A DNA stretch of 64,000 nt from Hemerocallis citrina (Eukaryota; Streptophyta; Magnoliopsida; Asparagales; Asphodelaceae): contig CM030363.1 in assembly GCA_017893485.1 (NCBI GenBank), positions 109,611,073 to 109,675,072 of the forward strand. Direction: 5' to 3'. Both the position numbers and the translations under genes were made by a program. Positions 1-11,027 of the stretch are shown one piece after another; the stretch's first letter is position 1, and each line of letters starts with the position of its first letter. Under the pieces are notes generated by a model. It was not told the origin of the DNA. It did not search any database and saw only the letters and a list, made by a program, of their open reading frames with translations.

Positions 1-540
1 GCATACGCACATAATTAAATCATAATCCACTGCCCACCACAGGCTACCTCAAAAAGGGTGTCCGGACATTAGGTACCGTTAATCAGTGGCTTTCCTATTT
101 TATACACTCACAAATCCTTCTATTCTATCGATATGGGACTAACTTAGCCCAATTCAACTCATTTTTAATCAACCAAATCAAATCACAACCACACATCAAC
201 AACTTAAACAATCCAAGCCACCAAATCATTCTTTTCTTCCTTCTTGTGTTTACGTGGGTTTTGCACACGACAACCCCTTCTTTAAAGGCCATGTGGGCCA
301 TATCCCCATCTCCATCTCATTTCTCATCATCTCATCTAATGATCCAATAGACCAAAGCAACCACCAAGTCTCTTTCATACCTCATCAGGCCAACTTCATC
401 ATACTATGATTCTTTATGCATACTTACAATGATTAGTATTATTATTATACATGTCTCTATACACACACACACGCGCACACACACACACACACACACATAT
501 CTAGTACGTATATACTTTCCAAAAATACGGGGTGTTACAG
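1..540 (-). repeat. Partial minus-strand LTR, same family as 42085-42568
   Basis: Read on the minus strand, the block starts at 540 with TGTAACACCCCG and runs out of the window. It shares its start, a CA/TG microsatellite near that start, and the motif GCCTGTGGTGGGCAG with the LTR at 42085-42568. A TATAAAAT-like box lies near 98-108 on the minus strand. The block sits directly against a Tat-type integrase fragment, so 540/541 is probably an insertion boundary; GATTG at 541-545 would be one copy of its target duplication. The other end is outside the window, so a solo LTR and a full element cannot be told apart. Confidence 0.7.
461..497. repeat. (CA)n microsatellite inside LTR
   Basis: Alternating CA with one CGCG interruption. 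An equivalent TG tract occupies the same position in the related LTR at 42085, so the tract belongs to the LTR family rather than to this locus. Confidence 0.9.
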
Positions 541-541
541 A

Positions 542-930
542 TTGTCATCCCCCCGCCTCCTCTCCTTCAACAAAGAACAAAACTCCAACAATCTTCGAGC
601 CAACCTTGATATCGTTGAAGAAGTACAGGAAAAACCAGCTATACAGAGGAATATATACCAACAAAGGGTCGTGAATTCTTATAACAAGAAAGTTTGCCCT
701 ATTAATCTGAAAGAAGGGGATCTTGTCTTGAGAAAACTTGAGATATCCAACCTGCGTAGAAAAGGAAAGCTCACTGCCAACTGGGAGGGGCGTACAAGAT
801 CTCCAAAGTGGTCTGCCCAGGAGCCTACCGACTCAAAGACCCTGCGGGGTATGGGGGGGGGGGGAGAGGAGGGGGGATACCACGAACCTAGAATGCCAAA
901 CATCTCATAAAGTACAATGAGGGTGCCTAA
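542..930 (+). pseudogene. Ty3 (Tat-like) integrase C-terminal fragment
   Basis: The plus-strand frame from 542 reads LRANLDIVEEV, then YQQRVVNSYNKKV, then KEGDLVLRKLE and ANWEG. This is the C-terminal part of Ty3 integrases of the Tat/Ogre/Athila type, just upstream of the GPY region. After ANWEG the frame breaks: the expected GAYRLKD-like continuation is in another frame, followed by a G-run near 850-860. The left part of the gene is cut by the LTR at 540. It is a dead 3' tail of a larger element whose 3' region continues to the right. Lineage is judged from motif wording only. Confidence 0.75.
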
Positions 931-1207
931 ATGCATCTCAGAGGTAAAACTTTAAGTTTTTAAAAAAAATTTGTAATAAAGGTCAACTACTAGAGCAGCC
1001 GTTTAGTTTTCAATACCAATCATCGCGTGTAATAAATGCCAACTACTAGAGCAGTCACTTAGTTTATTTTTTCAAAAAAAATTCGTCATTTATCTTTTCA
1101 AAGATCTTGTACAATTCTCTTGATGCAAATAATGAGTTAAATGTCAAGCTTACTCCTAAAAACAACACCAAAAATTCATTAGAAGCTCCTTAAAAGACGA
1201 GTTTAGT
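931..1207 (+). repeat. Post-integrase spacer with a short direct repeat
   Basis: No gene. Two copies of a roughly 40-bp segment containing CAACTACTAGAGCAG lie near 972-1010 and 1028-1066. The position downstream of the integrase fragment suits the 3' untranslated region of the Tat-like element. Confidence 0.5.
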
Positions 1208-1665
1208 GTCCATACCCATGGCTCGGAGTTGTGCTAGCAATTTGCAACGAAGCAAGTTCAGAGCTCAACTCGCCATTGAACCTGCTCCTGTAACCCATCA
1301 AAACCTTCAACGACAAATTCAAAGTCCATACCCATTGCTCAGGTTTGCTCTAGCAACCTGCAACCAAGTATGTTTAGAGCTCAACTCGCCATTTGATTTG
1401 CTCCCACAACCTGTTAAATCGCTAAACAACAAGTTCGGAATCCATACCCATGGCTCGGAGTTTCTTTAGCAACCTGCAAACAAGAAAGTTCAGAGCTTAA
1501 CTCGCCATTCAATCTATTACGAAAACTTGTTATTAAAGAAGGACTAGAGGTCCATAATCGTGGATTACAGTTCCTCCACCAAACCTACAAATAAGTATGT
1601 CTAGAGCTCAACTCGCTAGTCGAGGCGACTCTCACAATTCATTGGAGGACCCATACAGCAAGTTC
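1208..1665 (+). repeat. Diverged ~115-bp tandem repeat, about four units
   Basis: Units begin with GTCCATACCCATGGCTCGG-like sequence near 1208, 1324, 1439 and, most diverged, 1550. Spacings are 116, 115 and 111 bp. Each carries CAAGTTCAGAGCTCAACTCGCC-like sequence about 45 bp in. Tandem repeats between pol and the 3' LTR are typical of Tat-lineage Ty3 elements, which agrees with the integrase fragment upstream. The plus ORF over this stretch is a by-product of the repeat. Confidence 0.75.
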
Positions 1666-2889
1666 GGAGTCCAATTCCCCCCCTAGAGTTGCTTGTCCTC
1701 TCAGTGTTGCACTTACAACAAGCTAAATTACAAAATGGTAAGTCTTAAGTCCAAATCTTCCCTAGAACAGCTCCTACGACTAGCTAAACCCCAAGATGAC
1801 GAATTATACAACAAGGGTCAAGCATATAAAAAAGCTTTCATCGCACAAACAACAAGTTTACTTACAATTGCCGAATTATAACAAATCTATGTCTTGGTTC
1901 CAATATCACTACCAAAGTTTACAAACACAAAACTATGAGCATTGTTACAATTGTCGAATTACAATGAGTCTGGAACTTCAAGTTAAAGTGTCACTAAAAA
2001 GGCTTTCTAAAACTCTAAGCGACATAGTAGTCCTACAAGATGATCTATAGACAGTCATTTTGGCTGTGTGGGTGAGGGATGTTCCTCCTATGGGACACAA
2101 GCCTCCTCCCAGGCTTTCTACCAGAAACCACTTTTCCTGGGCCGCTTGAACTCATGCTAGGAAGCGCTAACCCTGTGGACCAAGTATGAAGACCATAACC
2201 TGATTCATGTGACCTTCCGCGGATAGAAACCAAACTTAATAACACGGTCGTCCCGCTCTGAGAATCACCAGGATAACAAGGGGACACTCGTGCAATCGAG
2301 CCCGCTCCTACAACTGTCGACCCTGCTCCACCAACTGTCACTCCCGCTCCAACACCAACAGTATTTGAAGTGCTAACCGTGCACAACCCCCAAATCTTCG
2401 GTTGGAAATGGTATATCTCCAGATCCTTCTCAATATGCACCTCCATAAGAAGAACGCACTCCCTAACACTGCCCTTCGTCACTTCGGGGAGCAAGGGCCT
2501 GCCGACAAGGTGATCGACACGTAGAAGTGTTAGCTTACAATCCCTCTCAACTAACACTGCCTTAAGTCAAAGTGTCTCCAACCACCTGCCCTCTGATTGG
2601 TCGCACAAGCGTTTGAGTACTAATTCTGTTATGCATAACTTGTTGTCAAGTTGCTTAACCTCACCGCCTCGAGGATTCCCTCCGGCACCTGCAACCATCT
2701 ACCAACGAGAAGGACCAAAGAGTTATCTTAATGTTGACAAGGCGAAGGATACAATCACAAAAGAGATAAACATCAAAATATCACGACCAAGAGTAACTCC
2801 AAGTACGCCAAAACAATACACAAATGTTGATCAGCACGGAAGCATTTTTTATTAACTAAAAAGGAAGATATAAGGATCTGGTGGCTAGT
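1666..2889. other. Stretch without a recognisable gene
   Basis: I see no protein I can name. The longest ORF is on the minus strand at 2045-2557 (170 codons) and has a low-complexity VGVGAGVTVGGAGSTVVGAG segment. It could be the C-terminal end of the antisense ORF described at 2890-3429, because it lies downstream on the same strand, but no known motif supports that. The rest looks like decayed 3' sequence of the Tat-like element. Confidence 0.4.
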
Positions 2890-3429
2890 CCACTATATGG
2901 CATCATACAAAAATCAAAAAGAAAAACAACAAAAAGCACAGAGGAGGAATCATGTATCCACTTACCTCGGTGGGACTAAGGGCAAGGAGCCCCCAACCGC
3001 CTCCTTCTCCTTGCTCTTCTTGCCGAGCGACTTTTCGCACCCATCGCGGGAGTCATCACCATACTTCATATCTCTGTCCTTTTAGGAGTCTGTCTTTGAT
3101 GGAGCATCACATGGTACTCTTTCCCGATGAAGTCGGAAACACACTCCACCATGTGAGAGATAGCCCAGACATATGATCTATCAATCACGTATTGCAGCTT
3201 GACCTTGGCCTCAACCTCCACCATGGCTTCTGCAGCCTTCAACGCCAAGTCCGTCTCAACCTTCACCTTCTCCAACTCTGACATATGGTCGGCAACCTTC
3301 TCCCCGATGCCTCAAGCTTTAGATGCGACTCTTCTTCCATATTCTCCGACACCTCCATCTTCAGGCATAACGCCTATCCCTTCTTATTCGACACCACCAA
3401 CTCTGCCTTGAGCCCATTGATGGCCCATT
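2890..3429 (-). pseudogene. Antisense extra ORF of Tat-like element, C-terminal coiled-coil part
   Basis: Minus-strand reading gives a charged helical protein: GLKAELVV near 3420, then HMSELEKVKVETDLALKAAE at 3284-3230, then a VIDRSYVWAISHMVECVSDF segment. A stop and a frameshift lie between the pieces. The reading frame runs through the E1 insertion site: the sequence left of 3430 and right of 13712 rejoins in frame once E1 and one CCATT copy are removed. The N-terminal part is at 13713-15389. A GTAAGT-like donor follows near 2968, so the gene may have had a further exon. See the partner fragment for the family call. Confidence 0.55.
3425..3429. repeat. Target-site duplication of E1, left copy
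   Basis: CCATT immediately precedes the TG of the left E1 LTR. The same five bases follow the CA of the right LTR at 13713-13717, so both ends of the insertion are intact. Confidence 0.93.
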
Positions 3430-3905
3430 TGTAGAACCCCATATTTTCAAATATTATTTTAATTATTTGAAAATGAATTTAAATGATTTTTGGAGATTTA
3501 ATTAATATTTTCTAAGAAATTTATCTTTTGTACACGTGCAAAACACGTGCAAATAACTTTTAGAAGTTTGAAAAATTAAGATTTCTTTATGAAAAATCAT
3601 TATTTATTATTTATAATTTATGTAGTATTTTTCCAGATTTTTCTGCAATTAATTTACACTATTTGCAATTTTTAAGAAAAGAAGGACTTATTTGCAAATA
3701 ATTGACATTTTCAAGGGTTGAAATGCAAAATTGGCATTCTGGACGTTTTGAGCAGTATTGGCTGAAGTTTAAAAGTATATTTTCTATTAGATCCTAATTT
3801 AAAGGAGTTTTATTGAATTTACAAGAATAATGGATATATATGAAAGTTGTGTTCTTGAAAGGATTGTTTTGCAAAGTGTGGTAAAACCCTAATAATCATC
3901 CGGCA

Positions 3906-3913
3906 TATATAAG
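3906..3913 (+). promoter_or_regulatory. TATA box of E1 LTR
   Basis: TATATAAG is the only strong TATA motif near the start of the LTR. It would place transcription start near 3935. The right LTR has the same box at about 11503. Confidence 0.7.
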
Positions 3914-4596
3914 GGATTTTTATTCCCAGCCTTCATTTACAAGAATATTCAGATTTTTGAGATTTGTTTGAGGAGCAAGAAGAGGCTTTTGGATCTAGCA
4001 AGGAGAAGAGCTTTTTGTGGATTTTCTTCAAAACAAAGTGAGTGGTTTGTTTTTGTTTTGCTTGTTTTGTTTTTGTTTGTTTGATTGATAAATGACGTAA
4101 GATACTTTGCTACACTTTGTTTGAGATCGGTATGATGATGTCTTGTTTGTCTCATTGTATGCATAATATGGATCTTTTATTTGATATGGATGATGAGAAC
4201 ACTTGTTGATATTTGGACCATGTATGAGAAATTATCAAGATTTATTGAGGAAATATTGATCTATGGAATCGTATTGTTGGAAAGCATGTTAAGAATTGAT
4301 TATATTGTGATCGGATGATAGACATCTAGATCTTATAATTTTATATCAGGATTTGTTTATGAGTTGAGGAAAAAGTTTAGTTGAGAAACCCTAATAGAAG
4401 ATTAGTGATTTAGATCATGAGGAGTTGAGATTTGAGGAATTGATTGATGAGTAATGTATCCGTATTGGAGATTATTTTGAGAGTTATCATTGGCTTGTGT
4501 ACGAACTATTGTTTGATAAACAGTGAACCATGATTCTTTAGAAATCCTCAGTTTGATTTTCGTATCCAGATCTATTTTGAAAACTGTAGGCCGACA

Positions 4597-4919
4597 GTCG
4601 ACTGGCCTACTGTGCAGTCGACTGGTACGACTCTACTGATTATCTTCAGTCCTTTGAGAATTGTTCGGGACAGTCGACTTAGGCTATTGTCAGTCGACTG
4701 GTATGCTGATTGTAAATTTGTTCAGTCCTTTCTGGACAGTCGACCTATGAACCTTTCAGTCGACTTAAATACTTAGAATATTTCTTGAAAATTATTGGAA
4801 TTTGTTTCGGGGCAGTCGACTGATGACTTCTCCTAGTCGACTGATATGCCTTAGATTATTTTTGTGAAATTCTGGAGAATTGTCCTCTGGACAGTCGACT
4901 TACCTCAGCATAAGTCGAC
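4597..4919. promoter_or_regulatory. Array of ten paired GTCGAC palindromes in E1 LTR
   Basis: GTCGAC occurs at 4597, 4617, 4673, 4693, 4739, 4759, 4815, 4836, 4894 and 4914. It is usually embedded in CAGTCGACT. The sites form five pairs with 20-bp spacing inside each pair (21 bp once); pairs start 66-79 bp apart. The right LTR keeps the array at about 12194-12516, but three sites are mutated there. The regular pairing suggests a binding array rather than chance, although no factor is known to me. Confidence 0.85.
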
Positions 4920-4940
4920 TGGCACTGAGGGATCTGTGTG

Positions 4941-5092
4941 TTTGATTTGAGATATTTTGTTCAGTATTTGATTTGAGATATTTTGTTCAGCATTTGATTT
5001 TGAGACCTTTGTTCAGTTTTTGATATTGAGATATTTGTTCAGTAATTGATTTTGTGATATTTATTCAGTATTTGATTTTGAGATGTTCAGTT
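4941..5092 (+). repeat. 26-bp tandem array in E1 LTR
   Basis: Six units of a TTTGATTTGAGATATTTTGTTCAG-like sequence start at 4941, 4967, 4993, 5019, 5045 and 5071, with no change in period; the last unit is shortened. The right LTR carries the same array from about 12538. It lies just after the palindrome array. Confidence 0.9.
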
Positions 5093-6119
5093 AAGAACAC
5101 TATTTTGAGATATTCAGTTGAGCCACTTGTTTAGTGGGAATTTGTTTAGATATTTGATTTTGAGTCTCTAGAGGTACGTGACCTTAGTATACCGGTGTTG
5201 AGTTATTTGTTGAGGCCCATTGAGGCGAATTTTCAGTTATTCATATTTTTAGTCCGGTGGGGTACACTACTGTAGGAGATTTGTTCAGTAACCAAAAAAT
5301 AATAAGGACTTGCACTAGTAGTGTCATGACGAAGGGGACATGGGTTATGCACCTCAGTAAGGCTTTAGATGTAGGGCTTAATCTCCTGAATTATCCAAGT
5401 AGTCATCTTGAGATGCGGGGTTGACCTACGGAATGATCAGAGTCGAGGCGACACTTTTGGGATATTATTGTGATGATGAGTTTATGTTTAGATGTGGGTT
5501 GATCTCCTGAATTATCCAGGGAAAATACCTGAGATGTGGGATCTACTTCCGGGATTATCAAGCATGGGCAAATTCTTATAGTTTATCTTCATCTCTTAGT
5601 AGTCATCGTTGTCAGCATATAGCATTTGTGTTTTATTGACTCATCTTTATGCATTCGGATTTCCTGTTTCCACATTTGACACTTGGTTTTGGTATCTCCT
5701 GTTGTTCTATTTGGTATTTTGGATATTATTTGTTGGACATTACAATTTAAGTTCATTTATGTTATTGTTTGATTTTTATGCCACTCACACCATTTATGGC
5801 TGACCCCTTTAGTTTGGGGGTTAGGGTTCAACTCTAGCCTCACATGTTGCAGGTTATTGCTTAGATTTGGAGATTGGATGCTTGAGTTAGCTTTTGGTAT
5901 AAATGGACTATTTAGTGTTCAGTGATGAATTGTAAAGACTTGTTGAGTTAATTTTGGTTTGTTTAGTCTTCCGCTGTGATATGTAAAAGTTTTGTTGTAA
6001 TAAATATTGAAAATTTTAGTGGTATTTGGTTGTGTTTATTGTTATATTGAAGTGGATCACTGGAATGTGCCACGTATTTTCTAAGCTCTCATATTAGAAA
6101 TTGGGGGCGCTACAGAGAT

Positions 6120-6131
6120 TGGTATCAGAGC
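6120..6131 (+). other. E1 primer-binding site (tRNA-iMet)
   Basis: TGGTATCAGAGC lies five bases after the 5' LTR and matches the complement of the plant initiator methionine tRNA 3' end, the usual primer for Ty3 and copia elements. Confidence 0.92.
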
Positions 6132-6362
6132 TCTGCTTCAATGGTAATAATAGACATAGTAAGAAAACCAACCTAGGTGTGGACACTAGAGAGTGAGTAC
6201 GTAGGTGTGGACATCAGAGTGTGAGTATCTCATAGAATTAAAATATGATGTTTGGTTTGAAATTATGGTTTGAGATATGGTTATGGTTTTGCCGTAGGGC
6301 ATTGATATGAGTTAGAATTGTGTGTGTTACTCTAACTTTACCCTCGTTTTGCAGTATTCAAA

Positions 6363-7443
6363 ATGGTTGCACCCAGAGGTAGAAATGGTGGCAACAATGA
6401 GGATGGATCAGGTAGTTCTCGAGGAACGGGGATTGACCTAGAGGCTGAATTCGCCAAGGTGTATCAGACACTGAATACGTTGATGGCATTCAACGTGGCG
6501 CAACAGCAGCAAGCTCAACAGCAGCAGAATCCGCAACCAAATCATGGAGCTGGACATGGATTGGTGAATGCCGACCCCATCAAGCAGATCGAATCCTTTA
6601 AGAGGATGAGGCCGCCAGTCTTTGAGGGGCAAGCTGATCCAACAGCAGCAGATGATTGGATTAGGAAGATGCAGACGATCTTCGAAGTGTCGGAGACTCC
6701 GGCAGCTAGCAAGGTGAAGTTAGCTTCGATGCAGCTCGAGAAAGATGCTGGTGTTTGGTGGGAATCGCTGAAGAGGAATTTGGGAGATCAGCAGTTGACA
6801 TGGGAAGCTTTTCTGGAGGAGTTCAGAGATCGCTTCTTTTCTCTGGATGTTAAAGAGAAGAAGGCGACCGAGTTCATGAACCTTCAGCAGGGCAGCATGA
6901 CTGTTCGGGAGTATGAGACGAAGTTTGCTCAACCTTCGAGGTATGCACCAGAGCTGGTCATGGACGAAGCAAAGAAGGCCAAAAAGTTTGAGCAGGGCTT
7001 GAGGCCAAACTTGAGGTCAAGGATGGTTCCGCTGGGTATCAGAAGATTTGACAAGCTGGTCAGAAGAGCAACGATGACTGAGGAGGATATGGACCTATTT
7101 CAGAAGAAGCAGGATACATGGAACCGGAACAAGAGGCCAGCATCAGGCCAGAGTGGGAAGGGATTCCCAGCTAAGCAGGCAAAGATCAGTGGATCGGTGC
7201 AGAAGACACCTGCAGCTCAGGGAGTGACCTGTTACTACTGCAAGGAGGTAGGGCACTACAGGTCAGCATGTCCGAAGTTGGCAGAGCATATTTGTTCCCA
7301 GTGTGGGCAGACTGGACATTCCAAGCTCCGTTGTCCAAAATTGAAGCAAGATGGTTCGGGTGGAAGCAAATTCCCGAAGAGGCAAGGGCGAGTGTTTGCA
7401 TTGACCGAGGAGGATGCGAGAAACTCGGAAGATGTAATACAGG
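6363..7443 (+). CDS. gag: E1 Gag (exon 1 of gag-pol)
   Basis: Gag packages element RNA into virus-like particles. The frame is open from ATG 6363. The N-terminus is Arg/Gly-rich, followed by a glutamine-rich stretch (about residues 45-55) and the retrotransposon Gag core (FEGQADPTAADDWI near residue 88; VREYETKFAQ near 180). Two CCHC knuckles lie near residues 290-325: CYYCKEVGHYRSAC and CSQCGQTGHSKLRC. The unspliced frame stops at 7460, soon after a GT donor at 7444. Splicing to 7545 completes a Gly codon and continues into protease. No stop or frameshift is visible in this exon. The start is chosen because it follows a TTGCAG acceptor and gives the full N-terminus. Confidence 0.9.
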
Positions 7444-7544
7444 GTATGCAGGAATTTTGATTTCTTTCATTTTTGAATCAGTGTAATGAATAAAACTTTT
7501 ATTTCAGAAAAATTTAAGATTGAGTATCATTCTTATTGTAACAG
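7444..7544 (+). other. Gag-protease intron of E1, 101 bp, phase 1
   Basis: GTATGC at 7444 and TGTAACAG ending at 7544 bound an AT-rich stretch with in-frame stops. Splicing leaves G from 7443 and GA from 7545, giving an in-frame Gly codon. Another possible acceptor (ATTTCAG ending 7507) gives the wrong frame. The intron position matches those in E2 and in interiors A and B. Confidence 0.75.
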
Positions 7545-10500
7545 GAGTTGTTTTAATAAATGGAATTAAAGCAAAGGTTTTGTTTGACACTGGTTCATCG
7601 CATACATTTGTATCGCCAAGTTTTGCAAAGATCTTAGGTTTGGAACCTAAGTTATTTCCAGGCAGGGTTTTGTCGGTGGCAACGCCGTCAGGTGAAGAGC
7701 TGGTAGCGGATCGATATTACGAGGGCTGTGATATCGAGATTGGTGGAAGGATGTTCGGCATCGACTTGATCGAACTGCAAGTGTTGGGAGTGAATGTCAT
7801 CGTAGGCATCGATTGGATGGCTATATATGATGCCACAATTGATTGCAAGCAGAAGGAGGTGTTGGTGAAAGCACCAGGTGGACCTGCAGTAACTTTCCAA
7901 GGGAAGAAGAAGATCCCGAAGGTGGCTGCAATGGTATCTAAGATGGCAATCTCGGATGAAGTCAAGGGCATTCCAGTCGTTCGAAATTTTCCTCAGGTGT
8001 TCTTGGATGATTTTCCAGGGTTACCGCCGCAGAGAGATGTAGAGTTTTGCATCAATGTTCAGCCGGGAAGTGCGCCGATTTCCAAGGCTCCATACAGGAT
8101 GGCACCTGTAGAGCAAGATGAAGTGAAGAAGCAGATTGAGGAGCTTTTGAGAAAAGGGCTTATCAGACCGAGTTCTTCTCCGTGGGGAGCGCCAGTGTTG
8201 TTGGTCAAGAAGAAGGATGGGTCGATGAAGATGTGCATTGACTATCGAGAGTTGAATAGGGTGACTATTCAGAACAAGTACCCACTGCCGCGGATTGATG
8301 ATTTGTTCGACAGGCTTCGTGGAGCAGCGGTGTTTTCGAAGATTGATCTGAGGTCAGGGTATCATCAGGTGCGAGTCAAGGAGGAAGATGTGAGTAAGAC
8401 AGCGTTCAGGACTCGTCATGGGCTGTATGAGTTTTTGGTGATGCCATTCGGGTTGACGAATGCGCCAGCAGTTTTCATGGATATGATGAATCGGGTGTTG
8501 AGACCGTTCATTGATTCCTTCGTAGTGGTATTCATCGATGATATCTTGGTATATTCGAAGTCGGAAGAGGATCATTCGACGCACTTGACAGCGGTGTTAC
8601 AGACGTTGCAGGAGCACAGTTTGTATGCCAAATTGTCGAAGTGTGAATTTTGGAAGTCTGAGGTAGCTTTCCTTGGTCATATTCTTTCTAAGGAGGGAGT
8701 GGCTACTGATCCTCAGAAAGTGGAAGCAGTGAAGGATTGGCCCAGGCCGACGTCAGTGAAGGAAGTCAGAAGCTTCTTGGGATTAGCTGATTGCAGTTCC
8801 GATGACAGGTTTGACCCGGAAGAATGTGGCATTTGTATGGACCGATAAGTGCGAAGAGAGTTTCCTTGAGTTAAAGGAAAGGTTAACTATTGCACCTATA
8901 TTGGCATTGCCGCAAGCTGGAAAGGATTATGATATCTACAGTGATGCGTCTCTCAGAGGTTTGGGATGTGTCTTGATGCAAGAAGGCAAGGTCATTGCTT
9001 ATGGTTCGAGGCAGTTGCGTCCGCATGAGAAGAATTATCCGACGCATGATTTGGAGCTAGCAGCTATCATCTATGCCTTGAAGCTATAGAGGCATTATGT
9101 TTATGGTGAGAGGGTCAATATGTACACTGACCACAAGAGCCTGAAGTATATCTATCAGCAGAGGGATTTGAATCTTCGGCAGAGAAGGTGGTTGGAGGTA
9201 TTGGAAGACATTCGTCCTGAGATCAAGTATCATCCGGGCAAGGCGAATGTAGTGGCTGATGGACTTAGCAGGAAGAGTAGTTTGTCGAGATTGATCACTA
9301 CTCGAAGGGAGTTGGTAGCAGAGATCGATCAGGCAGGTATCGAGGTGGTACTGTGAGGTTTAGGGGCATATTTGGCTCAGTTGAGGCTGCAGCCGTCTTT
9401 GAGAGAGAAGATTGTGGAAGGTCAGAGATCAGATCCAGAGATTCAGAAGATGTTGCAGCAAGTTTCAGAAGGCAAGTTATCAGAATTTCGTGTCCAAGAT
9501 GGAGTTCTTTGGCTGGGTGAGAGGTTGTGTGTTCCAGATGATGCGGAGTTGAGAGAGAGTATCTTGCAGGAGGCACACAGTACATTGTTATCAGTTCATC
9601 CAGGAGGCACGAAGATGTACAGGGCTATCAAACCACATTTTTGGTGGTCTGGTATGAAGCGGGATGTAGCAGACTTTGTGGCAAGGTGTCTGACTTGTCA
9701 GCAGATCAAGGCAGAGAACCAGAGACCTGGAGCTTTGTTACAGCCATTACCCATTCCGGAATGGAAGTGGGAGAATATCAGTATGGACTTTATCACGGGT
9801 TTGCCGAGGAGTTCGAAGGGCAATGACTCGATTTGGGTTATTGTGGATCGATTGACTAAGTCGGCACATTTTCTAGCCATGAAGATCACTTGGTCGATGG
9901 AGAAATTGGCTGAGTTGTACATTGGAGAAATTGTGAGACTTTATGGAGTTCCTGTGTCAATTGTTTCTGACAGAGATCCAAGGTTTACTTCGAGGTTTTG
10001 GAAGAGCCTACAAGCAGCTTTAGGCACCAGAACTGATTTCAGTACAGCATTTCATCCGCAGACAGATGGTCAGACGGAGAGGGTGAATCGAGTGCTGGAA
10101 GATATGTTGAGAGCTTGTGTTATGGACTTCGGTGGTAGTTGGGAGAGATACTTGGCATTGGTTGAGTTTGCTTATAACAACAGTTACCATGCAAGTATTG
10201 GGATGGCACCGTATGAGGCTTTGTACGGGCGGAGGTGCAGGACACCTGTTTGTTGGTATGAGGTTGGCGAGAGGCAGATGTATGGTCCTGAGATCGTGCA
10301 GCAGACGTCAGAGCAGATTGAGCTGATTCGCAAGAGATTAGTTGAAGCTCAGAGTCGGCAGAAGAGTTATGCTGACACTCGACGAAGAGATTTGGAGTTT
10401 GAAGTTGGGGATGCAGTTTTCCTCAAGGTTTCTCCGACCAAAGGGGTGATTAGATTTGGTAAGGGAGGCAAGTTGGCGCCGAGGTATATTGGACCGTACA

Positions 10501-10823
10501 GGATCGTGGAGAGGATTGGCAAGACAGCATACAGATTGAAACTTCCAGAGGAGTTAGCGCAAGTACATGATGTGTTTCATGTGTCGCTATTAAGAAAGTA
10601 CGTGGCCGATCAGAATCATCAGTTGGTAGAGGTTCCTGAAGATCTACAGGTGAACTTGAGCTACAAAGAACAGCCTGTTAAGATCGTTGATCGTAGGGAG
10701 AAAGTCCTTAGGAGCAAGGTGATACCTATGGTCAAAGTGTTGTGGAGGAATCAACAGTTCGAGGAGGCTACTTGGGAGCCCGAGGATCGCATGCAGAAGG
10801 AATTTCCTGGATTGTTTGTATGA
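7545..10823 (+). pseudogene. pol: E1 Pol: protease, RT, RNase H, integrase, chromodomain-like tail
   Basis: Domains in order: aspartic protease (DTGSS at 7586), reverse transcriptase (about 8050-8780, FIDD at 8531-8542), RNase H (DAS near 8943, about 8870-9290) and integrase. Integrase shows the HHCC finger at 9579-9705, catalytic Asp at about 9786 and 9970, Glu near 10079, GPY near 10490, and a chromodomain-like end with VLWRN and EATWEPED. This order fits plant chromoviruses of the Tekay/Del type. Three breaks are visible. A deletion of a few dozen bases near 8790 removes the usual GYYRRF region and shifts frame. TAG at 9087-9089 replaces a probable TGG. TGA at 9354-9356 replaces a probable CGA. 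Integrase downstream (9372-10823) is open, so inactivation looks recent. Confidence 0.9.
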
Positions 10824-11014
10824 GTGTATTTCTTGTATGTGATGGGAATTCTTTGAATAATTGTGCTATTGACTGATATATGAAGTATTCCTTTGTCTTG
10901 ATTGTGATGTTATAAGAAATTGTTTGGGTTATGTTCTATATATGAAACACTATTTTCTTTTGTTTGATATGTGTTTGAACTCATTAGTAGTAGTTCTGAG
11001 GACAGAACTCTTCT

Positions 11015-11027
11015 AAGGAGGGAGTGA
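11015..11027 (+). other. E1 polypurine tract
   Basis: AAGGAGGGAGTGA directly abuts the right LTR, where plus-strand DNA synthesis is primed. GAGGACAGAACTCTTC just upstream is the pre-PPT motif also found before the other Ty3 3' LTRs here. Confidence 0.85.

Larger units (their letters stand above)
3430..6114 (+). mobile_element. E1 Ty3 retrotransposon, 5' LTR
   Basis: A 2685-bp LTR bounded by TGTAGAACCCC and GGCGCTACA, repeated at 11028-13712 with about 34 differences by eye. U3 is short and AT-rich, with two CACGTG boxes at 3533-3538 and 3544-3549 and a TATA box at 3906-3913. A good splice donor (CAAA/GTGAGT) lies at 4038, about 100 bp after the likely transcription start. The remaining 2 kb carry the GTCGAC palindrome array and the 26-bp tandem array. 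The small ORFs seen here are duplicated in both LTRs and have no coding character. Confidence 0.95.
4038..6354 (+). other. Candidate 5' leader intron of E1
   Basis: The donor CAAA/GTGAGT is at 4038 and the acceptor TTTTGCAG ends at 6354, nine bases before the gag ATG at 6363. If used, splicing would remove most of the LTR and the primer-binding site from the coding mRNA and leave both only on unspliced genomic RNA. The same layout recurs in the other elements here. It is inferred from splice-site matches alone. Confidence 0.5.

Noticed and set aside
2045..2557. 170-codon minus ORF as a host gene
   Set aside because: Low-complexity Gly/Val stretch, no motif, surrounded by decayed element sequence; kept only as part of a no-gene stretch.
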